The notes beneath the pieces were generated by a model. That model had not been told where the DNA came from, made no database searches, and saw only the letters and a program-made list of their open reading frames with translations. Both the position numbers and the translations under genes were made by a program. From Ramlibacter agri (GTDB taxonomy: Bacteria > Pseudomonadota > Gammaproteobacteria > Burkholderiales > Burkholderiaceae_C), in assembly GCF_012927085.1 (NCBI RefSeq), contig NZ_JABBFX010000001.1, positions 2,666,001-2,730,000 of the forward strand: a stretch of 64,000 bases of DNA. The letters run 5' to 3'. Below, one piece after another: positions 24,543-33,891 of this stretch. The first letter of the stretch is position 1. Each line of letters begins with the position of its first letter.

Positions 24543-24845
24543 ATGCTCCCTTCGCAGAAGATCGCCCTGGCGGCGCAGGTGCACGTGGTGCTGCGGCGCA
24601 AGACCGGCCGCGTGACCGACACCGAGTGGATGGCGCAGAACGCGGACTATGCGCGGGAGGTGCTGCGCTTCACGCGCCTGAAGGCCCGCGAGGGCAACGA
24701 CGCCGAGCTCGGCGAGCTGGCCGACAGGCTGGAGCGCGGGCTGCTGGCGCCCGAGCAGCCGCCTCGGCGGGCGGTGGCGGTGGCCGAACCGGTGGAGCCG
24801 GCGGCCGCGCCTGATGTGCCGCGGTATGTGGGTGGGATTCGCTAG
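24543..24845 (+). CDS. Small conserved hypothetical protein (100 aa)
   Basis: This is a cytoplasmic 100-residue protein. The first 65 residues are charged and helical (IALAAQVHVVLRRKTGRVTD, ELADRLERGLL), then an Ala/Pro/Val tail ends in PRYVGGIR. It follows amtB by 20 nt with GGAAGG upstream, probably last in the operon. I see no known domain. Confidence 0.6.
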   Translation: MLPSQKIALAAQVHVVLRRKTGRVTDTEWMAQNADYAREVLRFTRLKAREGNDAELGELADRLERGLLAPEQPPRRAVAVAEPVEPAAAPDVPRYVGGIR

Positions 24846-24964
24846 CGGCATTCGCAGGGCCTGCGCGTTGTTGCAAGTTCGCCGCACTACCTCAAACGGG
24901 GGTAGCCGGCGCGGACCCCGGCTCACGAGAATGCCCGCTGCATTTTCACGCCGCGACGACCAGC

Positions 24965-26296
24965 ATGTTCCAACAAACGTTCCTGCGCGTGTTCACCGCG
25001 CTCCTTGCGCTGCTGCTTGCCGGCTGCGGCAGCATCGTCCACAAGCAGTCGGTCGGCAGCGCCGACGGCCCGCGCAAGATCGTCGTCTTCTTCGACGGCA
25101 CGCACAACAACGAGGCATCGGACACCAACGTCAAGCGGCTGCATTCGCTGGTGACGCTGCAGAATCGGCTGGAGATCTTCACCTTGTACGTGGAGGGCGT
25201 AGGCACCGAATCGGACGTGGTCGGGATGGGCGCCGGCGCCGGCATCGGGGCCCGCGCGCGGCTGGGGTATGAGTTCATCCTCCAGCATTACCGCCCGAAC
25301 GACCAGATCTATATCGTGGGTTTCAGCCGGGGCGCGTATACGGCGCGTATCCTGAATTCGCTCCTGTACCGCGCGGGGGTACCCAGGAAGCCGGAGGGCA
25401 AGACCTATACGGAGGCGGCGCAGTACGTCTACGAAGCCGTCACGGGGCATTTCGACTGGTTCGGCAACGAAGTCGTGCGCACGCCGCGGCAGATCAAGAC
25501 GGCTCTTCGCGAGCACGCGATGCGTCCGAACGGTCCGGTGCAGGTCCAGGCGCTGGCGCTCTGGGACACGGTCGCTTCGCTGGGCATCCCCGACGAGAGT
25601 GCCCGCCTGGCCGACAAGGGCGGCTTCAAGGCCTACCACCCGGACATCGACGATCCTTCGGAGCGCTACGGGGACACGTTGTGCAACGTGACGGAGGCCT
25701 ACCAGGCCCTGTCCATCGACGACGACCGGGAATGGATCTTCACGCCGCTGCCGCTGTCGCGCGCGCACCTGTTCGAAGGCTGCAAGGACCGCATCGCAAA
25801 GATCAAGTTGCGCGAGGTCTGGTTTGCCGGGGCGCACTCGGATGTCGGCGGTGGTTACGAGGACACGCAGCTGAGCGGGGTGAGCCTGAACTGGATGATC
25901 GAGCAGCTGGAGGAGACGAAGCTCCTGCCGAACGGTACGCAGGTCCGCGAGGACGTCTACGGCGGGAGCCACGACCCGGAGGCGGGCAAGTGGTCGCCGC
26001 TCTATCACCGAATGCACCGGGACGTCGCCGGCTATCCTTTCGACGAAGAGAGCCTGAGCAGCAAGACCCTGTGCGTGCATCGCTCCGTGTTCGAACGCCG
26101 CAAGGTCGCGCCCATGCATGACCACGAGAATCAGCAGCTTGCCCTGTTGGCACCGGGCAAGGTGTGCCTTGTCGAGGACGACAAGTTCCGGGGCCGGCGC
26201 AAGCAGGGCGCCGGCGAGGCATGCGAGCTGCATGTTCGCGAGTTCGCCCAGCATCCCAAGGGTTCGAACGAATGCGATGGAGGGCTGCAACCATGA
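24965..26296 (+). CDS. DUF2235 alpha/beta-hydrolase lipoprotein (Tle-like phospholipase family)
   Basis: This 443-residue protein begins with a lipoprotein signal (LLALLLAGC, lipid-modified Cys about residue 21), then the DUF2235 start VVFFDGTHNN. The nucleophile elbow is GFSRGAYTAR and the acid loop is GAHSDVGGGY. DUF2235 includes type VI secretion phospholipase effectors, but this protein has its own lipobox, so it is probably anchored to a membrane. It overlaps the next lipoprotein gene by ATGA. No vgrG, PAAR or T6SS genes are in the window. A lipid-active envelope hydrolase is my reading. Confidence 0.78.
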   Translation: MFQQTFLRVFTALLALLLAGCGSIVHKQSVGSADGPRKIVVFFDGTHNNEASDTNVKRLHSLVTLQNRLEIFTLYVEGVGTESDVVGMGAGAGIGARARLGYEFILQHYRPNDQIYIVGFSRGAYTARILNSLLYRAGVPRKPEGKTYTEAAQYVYEAVTGHFDWFGNEVVRTPRQIKTALREHAMRPNGPVQVQALALWDTVASLGIPDESARLADKGGFKAYHPDIDDPSERYGDTLCNVTEAYQALSIDDDREWIFTPLPLSRAHLFEGCKDRIAKIKLREVWFAGAHSDVGGGYEDTQLSGVSLNWMIEQLEETKLLPNGTQVREDVYGGSHDPEAGKWSPLYHRMHRDVAGYPFDEESLSSKTLCVHRSVFERRKVAPMHDHENQQLALLAPGKVCLVEDDKFRGRRKQGAGEACELHVREFAQHPKGSNECDGGLQP

Positions 26297-26880
26297 TCGC
26301 GGCGCTTCTGCGCAGCGTGGTCCTGGCCCTGCTTGCCACCGGCATGGCTGGGTGTGTGGCAACCAAATACGACACCATCCCGTATGACACGCCCAGGCCG
26401 GCCGAGCTTGCCGAGCTGTCGGGGTGCAGCGACGCCGCCAGGAATAGGAATGAACCGTGCGTGGCCCTGGTGCGGGCAAGCGACTGGCAAACCCTGACCG
26501 ACATCGAAGTGGATGCGAACCAGGCCTGGCGTATCGAGCTACCGAAAAATCAACGCTGGTTCGATGCGTCGCGCATCAGCTCGCCACTGGATGGCGAGCC
26601 GGGCAGCGACCAGATGAACACGGCTGCGGACTGGAAGCGGATGCCGGGCGCGCCCTGGTTCGCGCTGGCGGTGGGCGTGGCGGCGAAAGCTGGCGACGAA
26701 GTCCAAGGCCAGGCCGTCCGCAACTTGCCAGGCTCGCGCGACGTCGGTTTCATCTTCCGGCCCACGCGGGCGGGCACGCTGGTGTTCTTCCCCAACGACG
26801 CAATTCCGCCCACCGGCAGCCACTACTTCTACGGCAACAACGGCGGGCAGATCTGGGTGAAGCTCACCCGCCTGCAATAG
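26293..26880 (+). CDS. Small lipoprotein partner of the DUF2235 protein
   Basis: This 195-residue protein has a lipoprotein signal (LALLATGMAGC, Cys about residue 21) and a beta-rich mature part ending SHYFYGNNGGQIWVKLTRLQ. The start overlaps the hydrolase stop (ATGA), so expression is coupled. Paired lipoproteins next to DUF2235 effectors often act as immunity proteins or chaperones; that is a suggestion from layout only. I do not recognise the family. Confidence 0.6.
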   Translation: MIAALLRSVVLALLATGMAGCVATKYDTIPYDTPRPAELAELSGCSDAARNRNEPCVALVRASDWQTLTDIEVDANQAWRIELPKNQRWFDASRISSPLDGEPGSDQMNTAADWKRMPGAPWFALAVGVAAKAGDEVQGQAVRNLPGSRDVGFIFRPTRAGTLVFFPNDAIPPTGSHYFYGNNGGQIWVKLTRLQ

Positions 26881-26927
26881 CCCCCATGCCCTGGGCCCCC
26901 GCCTCCGCGGGGGTGACGAAGGGCGGC

Positions 26928-27932
26928 TTAGCGGTGGTACGAGGTGACGCGCTCCACCTCGTTTTTCGAACCGAGGATCACGCTGACCCGCTCGTGCAGC
27001 TTCGTCGGCTGCAGGTCCAGGATGCGCTGCTTGCCGTTGGTGGACATGCCGCCGGCCTGTTCGACCAGCCAGGACATCGGGTTGGCTTCGTACAGCAGGC
27101 GCAGCTTGCCCGGCTTTTCCGGCTCGCGCTTGTCCCAGGGGTACAGGAAGATGCCGCCACGCGTCAGGATGCGGTGCACGTCCGCCACCATCGAGGCGAT
27201 CCAGCGCATGTTGAAATCCTTGCCGCGCGGGCCTTCCTTGCCGGCCAGGCATTCGTCGATGTAGCGCTTTACCGGGGCGTCCCAGTGGCGCATGTTCGAC
27301 ATGTTGATGGCGAATTCCTTGGTGTCCTCGGGGATCTGGACGTCTTCCTGCGTGAGCACGAAGGAACCCTGTTCGCGGTCCAGCGTGAACATCGCCACGC
27401 CGTCGCCCACGGTCAGCACCAGCGTGGTCTGCGGGCCGTAGATGCAGTAGCCGGCCGCCACCTGCCTGGCACCGGCCTGCAGGAAGTCCTGCTCGCTCAC
27501 GCCGTGGTTGCTGCCATCGGGCTTCTTCAGGACGCTGAAGATAGTGCCGATGCTGACGTTGACGTCGATGTTGGAGGAGCCATCCAGCGGATCGAACAGC
27601 AGCAGGTATTCGCCCTGCGGGTAGCGGTTGGGCACCACGTAGATGCCTTCCATTTCCTCGCTGGCCATGGCCGCCAGGTGGCCGCCCCATTCGTTGGCCT
27701 CGATCAGTTCCTCGTTGGCGATGATGTCCAGCTTCTTCTGCACTTCGCCCTGCACGTTGTCGGTGCCGGCCGAGCCCAGCACGTCGCCGAGCGCGCCCTT
27801 TTCGACGGCATGCGAGATCTTCTTGCAGGCTCGCGCCACGATCTCGATCAGCAGGCGCAGTTGCGGGGGGATGCGGCCGTCGACTCTTTGCTGTTCGACG
27901 AGGTAGCGGGTCAGGGAAACTCGGGCGGGCAA
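26928..27932 (-). CDS. fbp: Fructose-1,6-bisphosphatase class I
   Basis: This 334-residue FBPase has the class I metal-site motif [20 protein letters not shown], the upstream Glu in AMASEEMEG and the sugar-phosphate loop [20 protein letters not shown]. It hydrolyses fructose-1,6-bisphosphate in gluconeogenesis. The start is TTG at 27932, preceded by GCAGGAGAG, so weak initiation is expected. It lies 72 nt downstream of the PPi-type phosphofructokinase gene on the same strand, so two enzymes acting on the same metabolite pair are neighbours. Confidence 0.95.
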   Translation of the reverse strand: MPARVSLTRYLVEQQRVDGRIPPQLRLLIEIVARACKKISHAVEKGALGDVLGSAGTDNVQGEVQKKLDIIANEELIEANEWGGHLAAMASEEMEGIYVVPNRYPQGEYLLLFDPLDGSSNIDVNVSIGTIFSVLKKPDGSNHGVSEQDFLQAGARQVAAGYCIYGPQTTLVLTVGDGVAMFTLDREQGSFVLTQEDVQIPEDTKEFAINMSNMRHWDAPVKRYIDECLAGKEGPRGKDFNMRWIASMVADVHRILTRGGIFLYPWDKREPEKPGKLRLLYEANPMSWLVEQAGGMSTNGKQRILDLQPTKLHERVSVILGSKNEVERVTSYHR

Positions 27933-28004
27933 TTCACTCTCCTGCGGGGCAGGGGTGAATCGTACCGTACACGGGTGCTGGGGTCGGCTGGCGCCGAACC
28001 CAGC

Positions 28005-29252
28005 CTACAGGTCGAAGGCAGGCAGCTTCCTGGGCACCGCCACGTTCTTCAAGGTCGCATACACCGGCATCCCGTCGCGGTACGCCGGGTAGTCCTCGCC
28101 CAGGATCAGCGGCCGCAGGTAGCGCTTGCAGGCTTCGGTGATGCCGAAGCCGTCTTCGGTGATGAACTCGCGCGGCATGAACTTCTCGACGTTCGCCACT
28201 TCCGACAGCGGCGCGGTGGCGATGCGGTACTTGTACGGCTCGTCCGAATAGCGCTCGATCGCCGGCATCACCGCGTTGCGGCCTTCCAGGGCCAATTGCA
28301 CCGCCGCGGCGCCCACTGCGTAGGCCTGTTCCACGTCGGTCTTCGAAGCCACGTGCCGGGCTGCGCGCTGCAGGTAGTCCGCCACGGCCCAATGGAACTT
28401 GTACTTCAGGTGCTCGCGCACCAGGCCCGCGATCACGGGCGCGGCGCCACCCAGTTGCGCGTGGCCGAAGGCGTCCTTGCTGCCCTGTTCGGCCAGGAAG
28501 CGGCCGTCGGCGTAGTGCGCGCCCTCGGACACCACCACGGTGCAGAAGCCGTGCTGCTTCACCATCGCATCCACGCGGGCCAGGAACTTCTGCTCCTCGA
28601 ACGGGATTTCCGGGAACAGCACCACGACCGGGATGCCCTGGTCCTCCACCAGGCCGCCGGCCGCGGCGATCCAGCCGGCATGGCGGCCCATCACCTCCAG
28701 CACGAACACCTTGGTCGAGGTCCGCGCCATCGAGCGCACGTCGTACGAAGCTTCCAGCGTCGACACTGCGACGTACTTCGCGACCGAGCCGAAGCCCGGG
28801 CAGCAGTCGGTGATGGGCAGGTCGTTGTCCACCGTCTTGGGAATGTGGATCGCCTGCAGCGGGTAGCCCATGCTGGCCGATAGCTGGCTCACCTTGAAGC
28901 AGGTGTCGGCCGAGTCGCCGCCGCCGTTGTAGAAGAACCAGGCTATGTCGTGCGCCTTGAAGACGGCGATCAGGCGCTCGTACTCGCGCCGGTTCGCCTC
29001 CAGCGACTTCAGCTTGTAGCGGCAGGAGCCGAAGGCGCCGCCCGGCGTGGAGCGCAGCAGCGCGATGTCCGCCGCCGATTCCTCGCTGGTGTCGATCAGG
29101 TCCTCGGCCAGCGCGCCGAGGATGCCGTTGCGGCCGGCGTAGACCTTGCCGACGCGGCCCGGGTGGGACCGCGCCGTCTCGATCACGCCGCAGGCCGAGG
29201 CGTTGATGACCGCGGTGACGCCGCCCGATTGGGCGTAGAAGACGTTCTGCAT
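28005..29252 (-). CDS. pfp: PPi-type 6-phosphofructokinase
   Basis: This 415-residue phosphofructokinase has Asp in GGGDSADT (about D113) where ATP-using enzymes have Gly, and Lys in PKTVDND (about K139). Both are hallmarks of the pyrophosphate-dependent, reversible type. Other family parts are MGRHAGWIAA and EGAHYADGRF. It interconverts fructose-6-phosphate and fructose-1,6-bisphosphate. CAGGAGA precedes the ATG. It is between pepN (33-nt gap) and fbp. Confidence 0.9.
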   Translation of the reverse strand: MQNVFYAQSGGVTAVINASACGVIETARSHPGRVGKVYAGRNGILGALAEDLIDTSEESAADIALLRSTPGGAFGSCRYKLKSLEANRREYERLIAVFKAHDIAWFFYNGGGDSADTCFKVSQLSASMGYPLQAIHIPKTVDNDLPITDCCPGFGSVAKYVAVSTLEASYDVRSMARTSTKVFVLEVMGRHAGWIAAAGGLVEDQGIPVVVLFPEIPFEEQKFLARVDAMVKQHGFCTVVVSEGAHYADGRFLAEQGSKDAFGHAQLGGAAPVIAGLVREHLKYKFHWAVADYLQRAARHVASKTDVEQAYAVGAAAVQLALEGRNAVMPAIERYSDEPYKYRIATAPLSEVANVEKFMPREFITEDGFGITEACKRYLRPLILGEDYPAYRDGMPVYATLKNVAVPRKLPAFDL

Positions 29253-29285
29253 GGCGCTCTCCTGGGGCAGGGCGCCACGCGTCGC

Positions 29286-31961
29286 TTAATCGGCCAGCGC
29301 GCGGGTCACCACTTCGCGCACATCGTTGCTCAAATCCGGCTTGGCGGCAACGCGGGCGATCGCTTCGCGGGCGGCGCCGCGCAGCGGCTCAGCCAGCTTG
29401 CGCCAGCGGTCGAGCGCGCGCGCCAGGCGGGCGGCCACCTGCGGGTTGATGGCATCGAGTTCGACGACGCGCTCGCTCCAGAACACGTAGCCGGCCGCGT
29501 CCGAGCGGTGGAAGCCGCCCGGGTTGGCGCTGCAGTAGCTGAAGATCACGCTGCGCGCGCGGTTCGGGTTGCGGATGTTGAAGTCCGGGTGCTGCATCAG
29601 CGCCTTCACCACCGGCAGGATGTTGCCGTTGCGGTCCGGCGCGCCGGCCTGCAGGGCGAACCACTTGTCCAGCACCAGCGCTTCGTTCTTGAACATGGCG
29701 TGGAAGCGCTGCAGCGCCTGCGGCGCCAGTTCGTTGTTGCTGGTGACCAGCGCAGCCAGCGCGTTGAAACGGTCCGTCATGTTGGACGCGTCCTTGAAGC
29801 GCTGGTAGGCGCGGCCCGGCCACACCGGGTCGTTGGTCTTGCGCGCGGCCAGGCACAGGTGCGTCAGCGCCAGGCCGGCCAGGGCGCGGCGGCCGCTGGA
29901 CACGGGGTCGGGCGAATAAGCGCCGTTCTCGCGGTTGGCCTCGTAAGCCTGTTCCCAGTCGGCGGCCAGCACCTCGGCCAGCTGCTCGCGCATCGCCTCG
30001 CGCACCGCGTGGATGCGCTGCGGGTCGACCACCTCCAGCTGCTCGGCGAGGTAGGTCTCGGCGGGAAGCGTCAGCACCAGTTCCTTGAAGGCAGCGTCCA
30101 GGTCCGGGTGGCGCAGCACGGCGCGCATGGCCTCGAGGAAGGCTTCGTCCAGCCGCAGCTCGCCGGCGGGCGTGCCGCCGCGGATGAAGCCCAGCGCGCG
30201 GGCCGTGGCCAGGCGCTGCCCCGCTTCCCAGCGGTTGAACGGGTCGGTGTCGTTGGCCAGCAGGGTCAGCAGCTGCTGGTCGCTGTAGTCGTACTCCAGG
30301 ACCACCGGCGCGCTGAAGCCGCGCAGCAGCGAAGGCACCGGCTCGGCGGAGTAGCCGGGGAAGCTGAGCGTCTCGCTCTGCTGCGTCAGCACGTGCATGC
30401 CGCTGGTGAGTTCGCGGCCGTCGGCGTCCAGGAGGCCCAGCGCCACCGGAATGACGAAAGGCAGCTTCTCGGCCTGGCCCGGCGTCGGCGGGCAGGACTG
30501 CGTCAGCGTGATGTTGTAGATGCCGGCGGCGGCGTCCCAGTGCGTCTGCACCTTCACGCGCGGCGTGCCGGCCTGGCTGTACCAGCGCTTGAACTGCTCC
30601 AGCTTCTGCGCCAGTTGCGACTCGGGGTTGGCGTCGGCGATGGCCTGGGTGAAGTCGTCGCAGGTGACGGCGTGGCCGTCGTTGCGCTGGAAGTACAGCG
30701 AAAGGCCCTTGGCGAAGCCTTTGCGGCCCAGGGGGTCGGACTCGCTGCTGGCAGCGAGGGTCTGCTGCATGCGCACGACCTCTGCGCCTTTTTCGTACAC
30801 CGTCACGGTGTAGAAGTTGTTGATCTCCAGGTACTGGTCGGGCCGCACCGGGTGCGCCATCGGGCCGGCGTCCTCGGGGAACTGCGCGGTGCGCAGCACG
30901 CGCACGTCCTCGATGCGCTTGACCGCGCGTGCCGACGGCGTGCCGGCCAGGTCCTGGCTGAATTCCTGGTCGCGGAAGACGGTGAGGCCTTCCTTCAGCG
31001 ACAGCTGGAACCAGTCGCGGCAGGTGACGCGGTTGCCGGTCCAGTTGTGGAAGTATTCGTGGCCGACGACCGACTCGATGTTGGCGTAGTCGGTGTCGGT
31101 GGCCGTGGCCTGGTTGGCCAGGACGTACTTCGTGTTGAAGATGTTCAGGCCCTTGTTCTCCATGGCGCCCATGTTGAAGTCGCTGGTGGCGACGATCATG
31201 AAGCGTTCCAGGTCCAGCGCCAGGCCGAAGCGCGCCTCGTCCCAGGCCACCGAGGCCATCAGCGAGTTCATCGCGTGCTCGGTCTTGTCCAGGTCGCCGG
31301 GGCGCACGTAGACCTGCAGCAGGTGCTCCTTGCCATTGCGCGCGGCGATGCGCTGCTCGCGGCACACCAGCTGGCCCGCGACCAGCGCGAACAGGTAGCT
31401 GGGCTTGCGGTGCGGGTCGACCCACTTGGCGTAGTGGCGGCCGTCGTCCAGGTTGCCGTGGGCGACGAGGTTGCCGTTGGACAGCAGCACCGGGTACTTC
31501 TGCTTGTCGGCGCGCAGGGTCACCGTGTAGCTGGCCATCACGTCGGGACGGTCCAGGAAGTAGGTGATGCGGCGGAAGCCCTCGGCTTCACACTGGGTGA
31601 AGAAGCTTTCGTTGCTGACGTACAGCCCCATCAGCTTGGTGTTCTTGGCCGGGTAGCACGTGGTGAAGATCTCCAGGTCGAAGGGCTCGTTGCCTTCGGG
31701 CAGGTTCTCCAGCACCAGCTGGTGGTCTTCCAGCTTGAAGCTGGTGCCCTGGCCGCCCACGAGGACGCGGGCCAGGTTCAGTTCCTCGCCGTCCAGGCGC
31801 AGCGCCTGCGGCGGCACGTCGGGGTTGCGGCGGATGCGCATGCGGTTCAGCACGCGCGTCTTCGCGGGGTCGAGGTCGAAGCAGAGTTCGACGGTGTCGA
31901 TCCAGAACGCCGGCGGCTGGTAGTCGGCGCGGTGGATCACCTTGGATTGTCCTTCACGCAT
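29286..31961 (-). CDS. pepN: Aminopeptidase N (M1 zinc metallopeptidase)
   Basis: This 891-residue M1 aminopeptidase of about E. coli PepN length has the zinc site HEYFHNWTGN plus the third ligand Glu in LSLKEGLTVF, and the exopeptidase motif GAMENKGLNIFN. It removes N-terminal residues from peptides in the cytoplasm. The ATG at 31961 lies 8 nt inside the upstream HAD gene, so translation is coupled. Confidence 0.95.
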   Translation of the reverse strand: MREGQSKVIHRADYQPPAFWIDTVELCFDLDPAKTRVLNRMRIRRNPDVPPQALRLDGEELNLARVLVGGQGTSFKLEDHQLVLENLPEGNEPFDLEIFTTCYPAKNTKLMGLYVSNESFFTQCEAEGFRRITYFLDRPDVMASYTVTLRADKQKYPVLLSNGNLVAHGNLDDGRHYAKWVDPHRKPSYLFALVAGQLVCREQRIAARNGKEHLLQVYVRPGDLDKTEHAMNSLMASVAWDEARFGLALDLERFMIVATSDFNMGAMENKGLNIFNTKYVLANQATATDTDYANIESVVGHEYFHNWTGNRVTCRDWFQLSLKEGLTVFRDQEFSQDLAGTPSARAVKRIEDVRVLRTAQFPEDAGPMAHPVRPDQYLEINNFYTVTVYEKGAEVVRMQQTLAASSESDPLGRKGFAKGLSLYFQRNDGHAVTCDDFTQAIADANPESQLAQKLEQFKRWYSQAGTPRVKVQTHWDAAAGIYNITLTQSCPPTPGQAEKLPFVIPVALGLLDADGRELTSGMHVLTQQSETLSFPGYSAEPVPSLLRGFSAPVVLEYDYSDQQLLTLLANDTDPFNRWEAGQRLATARALGFIRGGTPAGELRLDEAFLEAMRAVLRHPDLDAAFKELVLTLPAETYLAEQLEVVDPQRIHAVREAMREQLAEVLAADWEQAYEANRENGAYSPDPVSSGRRALAGLALTHLCLAARKTNDPVWPGRAYQRFKDASNMTDRFNALAALVTSNNELAPQALQRFHAMFKNEALVLDKWFALQAGAPDRNGNILPVVKALMQHPDFNIRNPNRARSVIFSYCSANPGGFHRSDAAGYVFWSERVVELDAINPQVAARLARALDRWRKLAEPLRGAAREAIARVAAKPDLSNDVREVVTRALAD

Positions 31962-32616
31962 GGAGGCTCTCCAGAAAGTTCTTCTTGGTCAGTTCTTCGA
32001 AATCGCGCGCCTGGGCGATCACGTGCTTGCCGGCCAGTTCGGCGGCCGGATGGGTGGTGCAGATGGCGACGGCGCGCATGCCGGCGCGGGCCGCGGCCTC
32101 GATGCCGAACGGCGCGTCCTCGAACACGATGCAATCCGGCGGCGGCACGCCGAGGCGGCGCGCCGCTTCCAGGAAGATGGCCGGGTCGGGCTTGCCGGGC
32201 AGGCCCATGTCGCCGCGCGCGTCCGCATCGGCCTGCAGGTGCAGGCGATCCAGCACGAAGGCGAGGTTGTGGCGGTCGCCGCCGGTGGCCACGGCCCATT
32301 TCAGGCCGCGCCCGCGAGCCTGGCTCGCGAAAGCGGTGAAACCGGCGACCTCGCGGAATTCCTCCGCGAAGATCTCGCGGTAGACCGCTTCCTTCTCGCC
32401 GACCAGTTCCCACGCGCGGTCTTCCGGCACGTCGGCGCCGAGCAGCTCGCGCACGCACTCCGCGCCGTTGCGGCCGGTGGTGCGGCGCAGGATCTCGTCG
32501 ACCGGCATGTCCAGGCCATGCCGCTGCCGGAACCACTCCCACGAGCGCGCATGGGCGGGCATGGAGTCGACCATGGTCCCGTCCATGTCGAAGATGAAGG
32601 CGCGGGGGGCGCTCAT
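31954..32616 (-). CDS. HAD-family hydrolase (beta-phosphoglucomutase/phosphatase-like)
   Basis: This 220-residue HAD subfamily IA protein has motif I FIFDMDGTMVDS, motif II VATGG, motif III Lys in GLPGKPDP and motif IV VFEDAPFGIEAA, with a helical cap. It is likely a small-molecule phosphatase or sugar phosphomutase, substrate unknown. Start and stop overlap its neighbours: TGATG with prfB and 8 nt with pepN. Confidence 0.88.
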   Translation of the reverse strand: MSAPRAFIFDMDGTMVDSMPAHARSWEWFRQRHGLDMPVDEILRRTTGRNGAECVRELLGADVPEDRAWELVGEKEAVYREIFAEEFREVAGFTAFASQARGRGLKWAVATGGDRHNLAFVLDRLHLQADADARGDMGLPGKPDPAIFLEAARRLGVPPPDCIVFEDAPFGIEAAARAGMRAVAICTTHPAAELAGKHVIAQARDFEELTKKNFLESLHA

Positions 32617-33720
32617 CAGACGCCCTGCTTCAGCGACGCTTCGATGAAAACATCCAGGTCGCCGTCCAGCACCTTCTGCGTCGCCGAGATTTCCACGCCG
32701 GTGCGCAGGTCCTTGATGCGGCTGTTGTCCAGCACGTAGCTGCGGATCTGGTGGCCCCAGCCGACGTCGGTCTTCGAGTCTTCCAGCTTCTGCTGCGCTT
32801 CCATGCGCTTGCGCATCTCGAAGTCGTACAGGCGCGAACGCAGGCGCCGCCAGGCGACGTCGCGGTTGCTGTGCTGCGAGCGGCTGTCCTGGCACTGCAC
32901 CACGATCCCGGTCGGCATGTGCGTCAGGCGCACCGCCGAATCGGTCTTGTTGATGTGCTGGCCGCCGGCGCCGGAGGCGCGGTAGGTGTCCGTGCGCACG
33001 TCCGCCGGGTTGATGTCGATCTCGATCGAGTCGTCGATTTCCGGGTAGACGAACACGCTGGCGAAGCTGGTGTGCCGGCCGCCCGAGGAGTCGAAGGGCG
33101 ACTTGCGCACCAGGCGGTGCACGCCGGTCTCGGTGCGCAGCAGGCCGAAGGCGTAGTCGCCCTCGATCTTCAGGGTGGCGCTCTTGATGCCGGCCACGTC
33201 GCCCGGCGTCTCGTCTTCGACCGTGTACTTGAAGCCCTTGCGCTCGGCGTACTTGATGTACTGCCGCATCAGCATGCTGGCCCAGTCGCACGCTTCGGTG
33301 CCGCCGGCGCCGGCCTGCAGGTCCAGGAAGCAGTTGCTGGGGTCGGCCGGCTGGTTGAACATGCGCCGGAACTCCAGGTCCTTGACGATGGCTTCCTGCT
33401 TCGAGGTCTCGCCCTCGATGGTCGCGAGGCCTGCTTCGTCGCCTTCCTCCTTGCTCATTTCATAGAGCTCGAGGTTGTCGGCCAGTTCGCGGTCCAGGTC
33501 CTGGATGACCAGCACGATGCCGTCCAGGGCCTTCTTTTCCTTGCCCAGCTCCTGGGCCTTCTTGGGATCGTTCCAGACCGCCGGGTCTTCCAGCGACGCG
33601 TTGACCGTCCTCAGGCGCTCCGATTTGGCATCGAAGTCAAAGATACCTCCGTAGGTCCGCGGTCCGGCCCTGCAGGTCAGCCAGGGTGGTGCCGATGAGG
33701 TTGATGCGTTCTGCGTCCAT
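32616..33720 (-). CDS. prfB: Peptide chain release factor 2, made by programmed +1 frameshift
   Basis: RF2 ends translation at UGA and UAA. The gene is in two frames: 27 codons from the ATG at 33720 to an in-frame TGA (33637-33639), then a +1 shift into the main frame to 32616, giving about 367 residues, as in E. coli. The main part has the stop-recognition motif SPF ([11 protein letters not shown]) and the catalytic GGQ ([15 protein letters not shown]). A simple open-frame search would give a false N-terminus from the upstream frame. It is translationally coupled to the HAD gene. Confidence 0.95.
33634..33650 (-). other. prfB programmed frameshift site
   Basis: On the minus strand GGAGGTATCTTTGACTT contains an internal Shine-Dalgarno-like GGAGG, the slippery CTT, and TGA followed by C, the poor-termination context used for RF2 autoregulation. 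When RF2 is scarce the ribosome slips at CTT and reads GAC. Confidence 0.95.
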
Positions 33721-33770
33721 TTTGAGATTCCTTGTACAACCGCCGATTGTCTCAAATACAAGGGGAGCGG

Positions 33771-33884
33771 ACTGCCGGACGCAAAAGTCGCAAAGGTTTC
33801 GCAAAGGTCGCAAAAGAAATCCAAATTCAATTGGATGTCCTTTTGCGACCTTTGCGTGCTTTTGCGTCTTTTGCGTCCGGCAGT
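33771..33884. repeat. Large near-perfect stem-loop (54-nt arms)
   Basis: The arms 33771-33824 and 33831-33884 pair with about seven or eight mismatches around the loop attcaa. The outer 16 nt (ACTGCCGGACGCAAAA and its complement) are perfect. Each arm contains several CGCAAA units. It lies between the receiver-kinase stop (33892) and the prfB start (33720). No U-tract follows on the minus strand, so it is not a standard terminator. It may be an extragenic repeat or cruciform-forming element. Confidence 0.8.
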
Positions 33885-33891
33885 TTTGACT

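Noticed and set aside
28950..32339. 1129-codon plus-strand open frame
   Set aside because: It is antisense to pepN, pfp and the HAD gene, all with intact catalytic motifs.
33721..33830. Possible extended prfB start upstream of 33720
   Set aside because: The apparent N-terminal extension is read in the wrong frame; the true start at 33720 plus the frameshift gives the normal RF2 N-terminus.
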